DNA of 64,000 bases from a virus. Positions 1 through 6,683 of this stretch are shown piece after piece. The stretch's first letter is position 1, and each line of letters opens with the position of its first letter. The notes under the pieces were generated by a model, which saw only the letters and a program-made list of their open reading frames with translations, was not told where the DNA came from and made no database searches. Both the position numbers and the translations under genes were made by a program. The stretch is from the IMG/VR virus record IMGVR_UViG_3300032322_001011, positions 1-64,000 of that record; one strand, written 5' to 3'.

Positions 1-423
1 ACCCTTAGTTGCGGCATGTGCATCATCAGTAGGTGTGCCAAACTTGGCTTGACCGTTAGCGTCACGGATAACAAGTTTGTTGGCGGTTGCTTCTGAAGTG
101 GCATCTGCCAACTTTGAGAAGTCGGAAGCAGACATCAAACCAGCACTTGCTGATGTGGCAAGGTTTGCTGTAATGGTGATAGCACCATTAGATTCGCTAA
201 TTGTAAGGGCATTGCTATATAGGCCAGCAGAACTTACGCCAGTAATCATCTTTCGCCATGCGGAAGCGGTTACATCGTAAACCTTAATAGTACCTTCAGT
301 ACTATTGAAAATCATCCGACCATCAAAGTTGCCCGTATTTGGGTCTGTGGCGACTACTTCAAAGGTAGCGTTGAGCAGTTGATTTTGATTAAGGTCAATA
401 CTAGTTAGAAATTTTTGAGCCAT
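1..423 (-). CDS. Tail-fibre-like virion protein, 3' end cut off by window edge
   Basis: Starts at the ATG at 423 (MAQKFLTSIDLNQNQLLNAT) and stays open to base 1, so about 141 N-terminal residues are present and the C-terminus is missing. The pattern of an N-terminal 'KFLTSIDLNQNQL' stretch followed by repeats ending in 'PTDDAHAATKG' is typical of phage tail fibre and appendage proteins. It is the most downstream of three consecutive virion-type genes (911-1624, 433-918, this one). I infer a role in host adsorption; the receptor-binding part would lie outside the window. Confidence 0.75.
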   Translation of the reverse strand, partial: MAQKFLTSIDLNQNQLLNATFEVVATDPNTGNFDGRMIFNSTEGTIKVYDVTASAWRKMITGVSSAGLYSNALTISESNGAITITANLATSASAGLMSASDFSKLADATSEATANKLVIRDANGQAKFGTPTDDAHAATKG

Positions 424-432
424 TAAAAATCC

Positions 433-918
433 TTACGTGAGATAGGCATAGCCTGAGAACGCTGATGTAAAGTTTACTACAACTTGTGTGGTGCTTATAT
501 ATGTAACTTCTCCGATAACCACTGTTTTAGCGCTGTCTACAATAGATACTGAAGGGTAACCACCTAAAGCATGGTTAATAGTCCATGTTGTAGCGACTGT
601 TCCTTGGGTGTGTACATGGCGAGATGCCGCAGGATAAACAAGATTTAGTACTTGGTTTGGGGAAATACCCGTAATGCTGGCACTTGCTGTTTCAGCAACA
701 GAAACTGTGCCAATAGTTAAATTGTTTGGGGGACCAGCAACACCTGGGTCACTAACAACGATTTCATAGGTTGAAGAATCGGCGCTTAAATTACCGTCAG
801 CAGATTCATCTACATAAACAGTACTATCGTCACCATCTAAAACTAAGGAGTATTCATCCCCATCAAGGATTAGTACTTGCTCATCATCCTCAGTTAGGGT
901 TAGGGTGTACTCAGGCAT
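433..918 (-). CDS. Putative tail appendage protein with a C-terminal virion beta-domain
   Basis: 161 aa. The N-terminal half (residues 1-55) is very acidic, with alternating D/E and S/T. The C-terminal ~70 residues carry the pattern H-x-Q-x5-TTWTINHALGGYPSV...GEVTYIS...FSGYAYLT, which I recognise from many tailed-phage fibre and minor tail proteins. The start overlaps the end of the upstream structural gene by 8 bases, suggesting coupled translation. The exact position in the virion is unknown. Confidence 0.65.
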   Translation of the reverse strand: MPEYTLTLTEDDEQVLILDGDEYSLVLDGDDSTVYVDESADGNLSADSSTYEIVVSDPGVAGPPNNLTIGTVSVAETASASITGISPNQVLNLVYPAASRHVHTQGTVATTWTINHALGGYPSVSIVDSAKTVVIGEVTYISTTQVVVNFTSAFSGYAYLT

Positions 919-1624
919 ACGGATTTGTCGCTACAGAAGCATCTACAACAATGGTTCCTGAAGAGATTCTCTCCCAGTCTCCAGCGCTATCTTGGACAAA
1001 AAGATCAAAAGTATGGTTACCTGCTGGAATAGTGTTTTTATCAGAAATGTGCATTTCTAGAGTTGCACCAGCCTTTGGAGCCAAATAACCACGGCGATTA
1101 CCTGCAAGGGCGATAATTGTTGCTTCGTTAGGTGCAGTTGAGTACCAGCGCAGGTCAAGGGTTGTAGTTCCTGCGGAGTTTACAGCCTGCAAATAAGCGT
1201 TGGAGACAGCCTGAAGTGCGCCATTTTTGTCCTTCCACGTAAATGTCTTACGGAAGTCTTCATGTTCGGACATACGCAGTTCCATTGCTTGCGCCTCATT
1301 TCCATCTGTTACGGTATCGTTTGTTTCTACCGCAATAACACCAGAACTTACCTTGTAGTACGTACCGTCATATTGGGCTAAAACATCATACTCTAAGTCA
1401 CCAATTGGTAATTCAGCAGTTTCTGCGCCTGTCAAAGACAGCAGGATTTCTCCAGATCCAGTGACTTCGGCATTAAGTTTTCGCTTAGATGTCGCTGTTG
1501 ATTGTATTTGTGCCTTGACAGCAGTTGGAACCATCAAACGATGGCGTTGCTTGCTTTTGACTACGATTATGCGCTTAAAAGGAATGCCTTGAGTGGCAAC
1601 ATAATTGACTGTACGAGCGCCCAT
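911..1624 (-). CDS. Virion protein made of two copies of a beta-rich domain
   Basis: 237 aa. Two similar halves are visible. Residues ~12-110 run from 'PFKRIIVVKSK' to 'YYKVSSGVIAVE', and ~120-232 from 'DFRKTFTWKDKNG' to 'WERISSGTIVVD'. Each ends with a V/I-S-S-G-x-I-x-V strand, as in repeated Ig-like or BppU-like phage appendage domains. The start at 1624 (MGARTVNY) has no obvious Shine-Dalgarno sequence. Position next to fibre genes supports an appendage or baseplate-periphery role. Confidence 0.65.
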   Translation of the reverse strand: MGARTVNYVATQGIPFKRIIVVKSKQRHRLMVPTAVKAQIQSTATSKRKLNAEVTGSGEILLSLTGAETAELPIGDLEYDVLAQYDGTYYKVSSGVIAVETNDTVTDGNEAQAMELRMSEHEDFRKTFTWKDKNGALQAVSNAYLQAVNSAGTTTLDLRWYSTAPNEATIIALAGNRRGYLAPKAGATLEMHISDKNTIPAGNHTFDLFVQDSAGDWERISSGTIVVDASVATNPYA

Positions 1625-1636
1625 TTACATAGTTTA

Positions 1637-1882
1637 CTACAGGTCTTGAGGCAACCTGTACGGCAAAATGTCGTTCATGCGAGACAATGCCGAGTCAAAC
1701 TCTTCCTCTGTGCTGAAGACACGAATGACATGCATGCAAGGATCTCCGCCCTCTTCCATCTCATTCTCTTCTTCCTCAGTGGAAGGTACACCATCGTGCA
1801 TGTAGCAGACTGGGTACATTGCCCATTTGCGGTCAACCCCATAGGCCAACCATGCGTCAAAATCCATCTCTTCTTTTGCCAT
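1637..1882 (-). CDS. Small acidic hypothetical protein
   Basis: 81 aa, strongly acidic, with a run of glutamates near residue 35 (TEEEENEMEEGG). Start MAKEEMDFDAW. No family recognised. It is the last gene before the fibre genes on this strand and the first of a run of small accessory genes. Confidence 0.6.
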   Translation of the reverse strand: MAKEEMDFDAWLAYGVDRKWAMYPVCYMHDGVPSTEEEENEMEEGGDPCMHVIRVFSTEEEFDSALSRMNDILPYRLPQDL

Positions 1883-1891
1883 GTTTCTTCC

Positions 1892-2050
1892 TTACTTTGA
1901 AACGATTACGGATACTTGGTATTCCCCGTATTCAGGCTGTTTTATATTGGAAACAACTACAGAACTGAATCCTTGGTTGTGAGCGAGTATAACAGCCTGT
2001 TGCTTTGCGTCAAGCATCGTAGGTGTATGAAATGTGTAGGTAATCAGCAT
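1892..2050 (-). CDS. Small hypothetical protein (52 aa)
   Basis: Reads MLITYTFHTPTMLDAK... to ...YQVSVIVSK. The composition, with alternating hydrophobic beta-like segments and a central helix (AKQQAVILAHNQG), suggests a compact alpha/beta fold. It fills the gap between neighbours on the same strand. No family recognised. Confidence 0.5.
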   Translation of the reverse strand: MLITYTFHTPTMLDAKQQAVILAHNQGFSSVVVSNIKQPEYGEYQVSVIVSK

Positions 2051-2064
2051 AAGTCAATCGTACC

Positions 2065-2220
2065 TTAGTAATCGTACTTAGAGAACTTCTTTATCTTCTT
2101 TTTGTCCCTACGGTCATGGGAATCCTTACGATTGTTCTTTCGGAAGTGCAAATCTTCGTAATGTCCTTCTTCCCCGTATTCTTCGTCAAACTGAGAACTA
2201 AGGCTCTTCTTATCCTCCAT
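2065..2220 (-). CDS. Small charged hypothetical protein (51 aa)
   Basis: Starts MEDKKSLSSQFDEEYG and ends in a basic tail (DRRDKKKIKKFSKYDY). It overlaps the end of the FmdB-like gene by 11 bases in another frame. An acidic N-terminus and a basic C-terminus are the only visible features. Function unknown. Confidence 0.5.
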   Translation of the reverse strand: MEDKKSLSSQFDEEYGEEGHYEDLHFRKNNRKDSHDRRDKKKIKKFSKYDY

Positions 2221-2383
2221 TGGAGTAAAAACCTCTTCCTACCAAGTTAACTGCTGGGGAGAAATAAACAGGGCGTAATTTCTCATTGCAGTCTGGACAA
2301 AAGATTGTTTTCTGCTCATCGTAAATGCTACGGGTTTCCTCGTGCCGATGATCGTTTTCACATTTGTAAGCATATGTTGGCAT
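2210..2383 (-). CDS. FmdB-like single zinc-ribbon protein
   Basis: 57 aa. Begins MPTYAYKCEN, has C8-x3-H12 and a C29-P-D-C32 knuckle, and ends in VNLVGRGFYSNGG. This matches the FmdB regulatory-protein family layout: MPTYxYxC, then CPxC, then a conserved 'GxGFY' end. The family occurs in bacteria and phages and binds one zinc; its function is poorly known. The gene is below the length many gene callers accept. Confidence 0.75.
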   Translation of the reverse strand: MPTYAYKCENDHRHEETRSIYDEQKTIFCPDCNEKLRPVYFSPAVNLVGRGFYSNGG

Positions 2384-2392
2384 ATTTGAATG

Positions 2393-2827
2393 TTAGCGTA
2401 TCTCGTGCTCTACGGGTAGTTCCCTATTCATGTCAGTGTCATACGCATACGCAAGGCGGTGATGGCCTTCAGTAATCAAAGTTTTTGTTTGGTCTGGGTG
2501 CATCTTTTTCTTTTTAAAATTGCTAATATATTTTTTATAATGAGTCAAAGTTATAGGTTCATTAATCCCATTTTCTGATAAGTCTTCTTCTAGGTTGCGA
2601 TACTTTGGGTTTGCGTAATCTTGATCTGCATAATACTCATTATCGTAAACGTCATCTAGTTTTGAGTTGTATGAATGGGTATCTGCAAATGGCCCATGTT
2701 CTCTTTTAATATCTTCGTCTTCACCAAAGCCAGCGTTAGAGATAGCGTCTTGTGATGAATATTCGGCTAGTTTATGAGCAGGCATAAACATCTGTAGTTG
2801 TTCTCCGTGAAGGTGCTGTTTACCCAC
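2393..2827 (-). CDS. ParB/sulfiredoxin-like domain protein
   Basis: 144 aa from a GTG start that overlaps the upstream TAG by one base (TAGTG). The C-terminal half has L-x-E-D-L-x-x-x-G-I-N-E-P-I, then 'ITEGHHRLAYA' (EGHHR at ~120-124), the ParB/Srx nuclease-domain signature also seen in free-standing phage proteins. The N-terminus (QHLHGEQLQMFMPAHKL) resembles the tag found on neighbouring genes. A later ATG at 2785 would give MPAHKLAEY. The domain may bind DNA or hydrolyse nucleotides; the activity is inferred only. Confidence 0.65.
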   Translation of the reverse strand: MGKQHLHGEQLQMFMPAHKLAEYSSQDAISNAGFGEDEDIKREHGPFADTHSYNSKLDDVYDNEYYADQDYANPKYRNLEEDLSENGINEPITLTHYKKYISNFKKKKMHPDQTKTLITEGHHRLAYAYDTDMNRELPVEHEIR

Positions 2828-3348
2828 TATTTAAGCCCTTTTAGGTTTCTTCTTGCTCTTATTCTGCCCTTATCACCAAGACCTGGAGCAGGTGCTTTCT
2901 TCCTTCGGCTTCCTTCGTCAAAGAATACTTCACCCTCTCCTTCATGCCCAATTCCAACAATGTGCTCACGAGGTACTAGGTATATATGCAAACGGTTGTT
3001 TTGTCCGTAGTGGTGGATACCAAACTCTTCACTATCTGGGTTACTACCTGTCCATTCAGGAAAAATTGAACCACTGCGTACTTTTGCCCCTTTAGGCACA
3101 TCACCTCTGTGGGTTACCTGAACCTGATCAGGTAGTTTAACCTCATCTCGTAGATGCTGTTGCATATTTTGGTAAGGCTCACCACGCCTATCTCTTACCT
3201 CTTGTAGATACGTTTTAGGCCACTTAGTGGTTCCGTACGACCATTGCTCCATGTCAGCCTCTGCCTCAGTACCTGCCAAATACGGAGCATGCCCCTGCTC
3301 ATAACTGTTGTAAAACTGATCCCAGTTAATACCTTCGTGCGCTGCCAT
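2827..3348 (-). CDS. Putative ADP-ribosyltransferase-like protein with N-terminal tag
   Basis: 173 aa beginning MAAHEGINWDQF, a tag shared with several neighbours. The order H80-R81-G82 (arginine strand), S92/S94, then E138-x-E140 in 'GHEGEGEVFF' fits the R-S-E layout of mono-ADP-ribosyltransferases with an ExE turn. The C-terminus is basic. If active it would modify host proteins, as phage Alt/Mod enzymes do. Fold assignment is by motif only. A TATACT box lies six bases before the ATG with no Shine-Dalgarno, suggesting leaderless expression. Confidence 0.5.
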   Translation of the reverse strand: MAAHEGINWDQFYNSYEQGHAPYLAGTEAEADMEQWSYGTTKWPKTYLQEVRDRRGEPYQNMQQHLRDEVKLPDQVQVTHRGDVPKGAKVRSGSIFPEWTGSNPDSEEFGIHHYGQNNRLHIYLVPREHIVGIGHEGEGEVFFDEGSRRKKAPAPGLGDKGRIRARRNLKGLK

Positions 3349-3354
3349 AAATCA

Positions 3355-3360
3355 AGTATA
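3355..3360 (-). promoter_or_regulatory. -10 box TATACT, likely leaderless promoter
   Basis: On the minus strand TATACT is followed by six bases and then the ATG at 3348. That spacing puts the expected transcription start on or next to the start codon. No clear -35 was seen. Confidence 0.55.
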
Positions 3361-3365
3361 GATTA

Positions 3366-3764
3366 TTAGTCAAAAGTAATAAATGGGTCATCTTCTTTTT
3401 TGACCACACGAACATAAGGAATATCAACATTTGCGTGAATAGCGGCTGCTACACGATGATGACCGTTATACATGAATGGGTTACCTGATTTAAACACCCT
3501 GGCGGATACTTGTACAGGCTCTTGGATGCCTTCTTTACTTACAGATTCTACAAGACTATTAAATGCTTCAGGATCTTTAGATTTGTGGGTTTCAACAACC
3601 TCATCCCAAGTTTGACCACCTTCACGAGGGTGTACCTGTTCTACAAACTGCTGTGGTGAAAGTGCTGGGTGCGCCCTTACTTTAACCCTTGAACCTAAAA
3701 CAGAAGACGTGAACGGCTTATCGGTAGATAAACCTTGTTCATACTTTTTACGTTCTGGGTTCAT
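3366..3764 (-). CDS. ParB/sulfiredoxin-like domain protein
   Basis: 132 aa. The sequence L-V-E-S-V-S-K-E-G-I-Q-E-P-V followed by 'MYNGHHRVAAAIH' (NGHHR ~100-104) is the ParB/Srx signature, second copy in this block. Residues 32-40 read HPALSPQQF, an internal version of the neighbouring N-terminal tag. The start ATG at 3764 follows TATACT by six bases. Probably a small DNA- or nucleotide-handling accessory protein. Confidence 0.65.
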   Translation of the reverse strand: MNPERKKYEQGLSTDKPFTSSVLGSRVKVRAHPALSPQQFVEQVHPREGGQTWDEVVETHKSKDPEAFNSLVESVSKEGIQEPVQVSARVFKSGNPFMYNGHHRVAAAIHANVDIPYVRVVKKEDDPFITFD

Positions 3765-3770
3765 AAAACA

Positions 3771-3776
3771 AGTATA
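3771..3776 (-). promoter_or_regulatory. -10 box TATACT, likely leaderless promoter
   Basis: TATACT on the minus strand, six bases, then ATG at 3764. Same layout as the neighbouring genes. Confidence 0.55.
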
Positions 3777-3781
3777 GAGGG

Positions 3782-4393
3782 TTACAAAGAAGTGTCTGGA
3801 GAAATAACCGTGTCAAAGGGGTCAGACACATCTAAGCCCTCTGGATACCAGATTTTAGTGTTTGTAATGTATTTAGGGCGCTCATCTGACAGTTTTACAA
3901 AAGACTCGTCAAACACGAGCATACGGTTTCCAGGCCAAGCACCTACACGACCACAATCTAAACGCACAAAGTTAAAGTGCTTGTGCTGATCAGGTGTTGA
4001 GGAATACATATCACCGTACGGGGCAGCCGTAAACATATACCTACCTGTTTCCCATATCCCTTCTTTCATATATACCTTCACGGATAGTTCAGACAACGCA
4101 CTGTACTCGTGGGTAGTGAAATCTTGCCCATAGCAACTCCATACCTGTAAATGGTCTAAAGGATGTTGGTGTACAGCAGGTGTATGAAAAGTCAAAGCAT
4201 GCAAGGGAACATGTTGCACTAGCGCACCGTTTTCTAAAAGTAGAGATACACCCCACGCCCTATTGGGGATTGCGGATAGACCATAAACTAAACAGGCGGT
4301 GTATTCACCAAACCCTTTTTCAAAGTTGTACAAAAACTCATTCTGGACATTACAGTAAAACGGTTTAGGGATATCTGTAATGTGTGTTGCCAT
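3782..4393 (-). CDS. Conserved phage protein of unknown function
   Basis: 203 aa. Contains 'IPKPFYCNVQNEFLYNF' near the N-terminus and 'HTPAVHQHPLDHLQVWSCYG' around residues 70-90. It resembles, from memory, a conserved protein of cyanophages and other aquatic phages with no assigned activity. The His/Asp/Tyr-rich central block (HQHPLDH) could be a metal site, but that is speculation. Start MATHITDIPK lies seven bases behind a TATACT box. Confidence 0.55.
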   Translation of the reverse strand: MATHITDIPKPFYCNVQNEFLYNFEKGFGEYTACLVYGLSAIPNRAWGVSLLLENGALVQHVPLHALTFHTPAVHQHPLDHLQVWSCYGQDFTTHEYSALSELSVKVYMKEGIWETGRYMFTAAPYGDMYSSTPDQHKHFNFVRLDCGRVGAWPGNRMLVFDESFVKLSDERPKYITNTKIWYPEGLDVSDPFDTVISPDTSL

Positions 4394-4400
4394 AGTGCTG

Positions 4401-4406
4401 AGTATA
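4401..4406 (-). promoter_or_regulatory. -10 box TATACT, likely leaderless promoter
   Basis: Minus-strand TATACT with a seven-base gap to the ATG at 4393; one base longer than its neighbours. Confidence 0.5.
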
Positions 4407-4411
4407 GATGG

Positions 4412-4750
4412 TTAGTCAAGTTCTCTCATTGTTCTGCGCCCAAAGTCAGTAATGGTGCAAACCCGTGCAGGGCGGTTACGGCTAGACATCTTTTCCCCAA
4501 CTTTCTGCACATACCCAGATTTAACCAACGATGTAATAACTCTCCACGGGCTGGATATATCTAGACCTGGAAACATCTGTTTAGCAATTTCATATAAATC
4601 TTCGTCTAATTTTGGTCTTTCCATTTGAAAACGATACGCTTCTAGCAGTTTCCACGGAGCAGTATCTTTTTCAATCGTTAGAAACGGCTCTTGATCGACA
4701 TGCTTTTTTGCATTGAAATGGTGTTGGCAATTTGGACAAGTTGTGTTCAT
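4412..4750 (-). CDS. Zinc-knuckle plus winged-helix DNA-binding protein
   Basis: 112 aa from the ATG at 4750 (MNTTCPNCQHHF). A longer reading to 4813 would run through the divergent promoter, so the inner start is preferred. The N-terminus has C5-P-N-C8 and HH. The C-terminal ~60 residues (SPWRVITSLVKSGYVQ...ICTITDFGRRTMREL pattern) look like a winged helix. It is divergently placed against the only plus-strand operon and shares overlapping -10 boxes with it, so it is a candidate local regulator. Confidence 0.55.
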   Translation of the reverse strand: MNTTCPNCQHHFNAKKHVDQEPFLTIEKDTAPWKLLEAYRFQMERPKLDEDLYEIAKQMFPGLDISSPWRVITSLVKSGYVQKVGEKMSSRNRPARVCTITDFGRRTMRELD

Positions 4751-4756
4751 AACCTC

Positions 4757-4762
4757 AGTATA
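4757..4762 (-). promoter_or_regulatory. -10 box for the minus-strand wHTH gene
   Basis: Minus-strand TATACT, six bases, ATG at 4750. It overlaps the plus-strand -10 box at 4761-4766 by two bases. Confidence 0.55.
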
Positions 4763-4766
4763 TACT
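4761..4766 (+). promoter_or_regulatory. -10 box for the plus-strand accessory operon
   Basis: TATACT, six bases (TGGAAG), then ATG at 4773. With the minus-strand box it forms the palindrome AAGTATATACTT-like core (4757-4767), so the two promoters probably compete for polymerase. Confidence 0.55.
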
Positions 4767-4772
4767 TGGAAG

Positions 4773-4946
4773 ATGCCAGCCCAAAACAACCTCAACGGAC
4801 AGCAGTTCCCCATTGAACCAGGAGCGTGGGTTGATGGTGAGCCTGTATCGCTAAAAGAAATCCATCAAGCAGCAGGCTTTACCAAGCGTGACCCTGCATA
4901 CCTTTTAGAGAAGCATAAAGCCAAACAAGCCAAAAGGAAGAAATAA
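4773..4946 (+). CDS. Small tag-bearing basic protein
   Basis: 57 aa. Begins MPAQNNLNGQQF, a variant of the block's N-terminal tag, and continues 'SLKEIHQAAGFTKRDPAYLL' and a Lys-rich tail (KHKAKQAKRKK). Its TAA overlaps the next ATG (TAATG), so translation of the Arr-like protein is coupled to it. It looks like a detached tag domain of the following enzyme. First gene of the plus-strand operon. Confidence 0.6.
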   Translation: MPAQNNLNGQQFPIEPGAWVDGEPVSLKEIHQAAGFTKRDPAYLLEKHKAKQAKRKK

Positions 4947-5413
4947 TGGGTAAAATCGTCTATCACGGCACGTTTAGTGATGAACCACCTCATGTTTATG
5001 GTAACCCTTTTCATACAGGTACGATGTCTGCTGCATATGAACGTATAGACGATGAAATGGATAACAATGGCGCTGGTGGACAATATGAACCAACTTATAA
5101 AATTCATAAATATGAAATCTCTGATAATGCTCCCACTTCCCGTAAGACTTGGGATGACCCAGGTGATTTCTTTGACCACGGTCCAAACCCTGTACCTGAG
5201 TTTAATCAGAAACGAATCTACCCATACAAAAACGAATATGAAGACAAAGGCTCAACTTCCTATGTCATTCCTTCTAACTTTGTAGGAAACCACGTAAAAC
5301 ACCTAGGAATACAATTCCAGCATTTCTCTCAAGGTGGGGACTATGGGCATGAAATTGGTGTAAACGCTATGTCTACTATGGTCGGTGGTAAACCACCATT
5401 TAAGGCTAAGTAA
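4946..5413 (+). CDS. Arr-like / 'YHGT...FHTGT' ADP-ribosyltransferase-fold protein
   Basis: 155 aa. Starts MGKIVYHGTF and has FHTGTMSAA at 22-30. The pair YHGT...FHxGTxxAA is shared with Arr-like and related ADP-ribosyltransferase-fold proteins common in actinophages. The rest is Tyr/His/Asp rich (DFFDHGPNP, YPYKNEYEDKG). Unlike its neighbours it has no N-terminal tag; the preceding overlapping gene carries one. Substrate unknown. Confidence 0.45.
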   Translation: MGKIVYHGTFSDEPPHVYGNPFHTGTMSAAYERIDDEMDNNGAGGQYEPTYKIHKYEISDNAPTSRKTWDDPGDFFDHGPNPVPEFNQKRIYPYKNEYEDKGSTSYVIPSNFVGNHVKHLGIQFQHFSQGGDYGHEIGVNAMSTMVGGKPPFKAK

Positions 5414-5940
5414 TGGCTGCACACGAGTCTATAAATCCCTGGGTACTTCGCCAACTAGCAACTCGTTATGAGAAAAAGAATGTTGCTATCAACTGGGATA
5501 ACCCAAACCGCAACGATCCTGAATCAAACCCTGATTTTAGTGATGAATCTGGCGTATGTTACGAATGTTCTGAGGATTTCGTGGAACGCAGCCATCTGGG
5601 TCACACAGGACTTAATCCAAAGCACGTTAAGCAAGTATCGCTAAACAATGATGCTCGTGGGATAGGACATTCGGCTGTAGAGGTAGGAACTACTCACGGC
5701 CCATATGTAGTGGATTTTACGTACAGGCAATACAACAATAAGGCTAAATCAGCCGTTGTTTTGCCCAAAAGAGGATATATACGCAAAATAGAAAAAGACA
5801 ACCCTGAAAACACTACTGAAGCAACAACATACAACAAAATAGGTATTGAAAAGCCTCGTATGGAAACTATACAAAACAACCCAGAAAACTGGAAACCACA
5901 GCAAACACCACCCGAAATGCGACCAAGTAGGAAGAAGTAA
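5413..5940 (+). CDS. Papain/transglutaminase-fold-like protein with N-terminal tag
   Basis: 175 aa, start MAAHESINPW overlapping the upstream TAA. C49 in 'SGVCYECS', H86 in 'GIGHSAVEVG' and D101 in 'YVVDFTYRQYN' stand in the order and context of the Cys-His-Asp triad of papain-like toxin and effector domains, including the VDFTxRQ strand. It could be a cysteine peptidase or deamidase acting on host proteins. The C-terminus is N/P/K-rich. Activity is inferred from the triad only. Confidence 0.5.
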   Translation: MAAHESINPWVLRQLATRYEKKNVAINWDNPNRNDPESNPDFSDESGVCYECSEDFVERSHLGHTGLNPKHVKQVSLNNDARGIGHSAVEVGTTHGPYVVDFTYRQYNNKAKSAVVLPKRGYIRKIEKDNPENTTEATTYNKIGIEKPRMETIQNNPENWKPQQTPPEMRPSRKK

Positions 5941-5973
5941 TCGCCCTTTACACGGCAAATTTTTTACTTAGCG

Positions 5974-5979
5974 TATAAT
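5974..5979 (+). promoter_or_regulatory. -10 box TATAAT, likely leaderless promoter
   Basis: TATAAT, six bases (TAGACA), ATG at 5986. A nearly identical string stands in front of the gene at 26592 on the other strand. Confidence 0.55.
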
Positions 5980-5985
5980 TAGACA

Positions 5986-6366
5986 ATGCCAGCCCACGAA
6001 AATCTAGGTGACCAGTTCAAGGTAGTCCATCAGAAACTAGGTGAAGGCGTGTCTGCTGGCAGGGGTTGGCATTCCCTCACGCTTCAAGACCCAAAAAAGG
6101 GTGTAGACCTCGCCCGTGTGTCTTTTGAACACTATAACGATCCAGATATGGAACCATCGTCAAGAATAGACATAGATTACCTAAAAAGCCACGTTGAGGG
6201 TCAAGGTCATGCTCAACGACTTATGGAACATATGTACAACCGCTACCCTAAATCACATATTGACTGGGGTTTGACAATCAACCCAGCATCAACCCATATT
6301 GCCTCAAAGTTTGAAAACAAGTACTACGACAGAACTTCATATCAACCAGAAGAGGATATGGACTAA
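5986..6366 (+). CDS. GNAT-like acetyltransferase with N-terminal tag
   Basis: 126 aa beginning MPAHENLGDQF. The segment 'IDIDYLKSHVEGQGHAQRLMEHMYNRYP' (~60-85) resembles GNAT motif A (Q/R-G-x-G-x-A). Following residues IDWGLTINPAS fit the next strand. Likely uses acetyl-CoA on an unknown substrate. Its stop overlaps the next start (TAATG). Confidence 0.55.
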   Translation: MPAHENLGDQFKVVHQKLGEGVSAGRGWHSLTLQDPKKGVDLARVSFEHYNDPDMEPSSRIDIDYLKSHVEGQGHAQRLMEHMYNRYPKSHIDWGLTINPASTHIASKFENKYYDRTSYQPEEDMD

Positions 6367-6683
6367 TGCCAGCATACGAGAGTCTTAGTCATCAATTTAC
6401 AGATAAAAAGGGTAAAGAACACACCATCCGTACAACCCCTTTTGGCGATGTTGAAGCCAGGAGTGGTAAAACGGTTACTGGTCGTTTAGGGGTCATGCTT
6501 GACTTTCAGCCTGAACAAGAACGAAAACACATGGTTTTTGGTATTGCTACAAACAAACGGTATCAAAACAGAGGTGTAGCCACAGCCATGTTTAACGCCG
6601 CCGAGTCACACTATGGCCCAATTGACATCGGTCCAACATCTTCTGATGAAGGTGAGAACTGGAAGAAGAAAATGGGTCAATAA
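6366..6683 (+). CDS. GNAT-like acetyltransferase with N-terminal tag
   Basis: 105 aa beginning MPAYESLSHQF. 'FGIATNKRYQNRGVATAMFNAAE' (~60-80) is a clear acetyl-CoA-binding motif A (Q-N-R-G-V-A). Shorter than a full GNAT domain, so possibly a minimal version. Coupled to both neighbours by overlapping stop/start codons. Confidence 0.6.
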   Translation: MPAYESLSHQFTDKKGKEHTIRTTPFGDVEARSGKTVTGRLGVMLDFQPEQERKHMVFGIATNKRYQNRGVATAMFNAAESHYGPIDIGPTSSDEGENWKKKMGQ

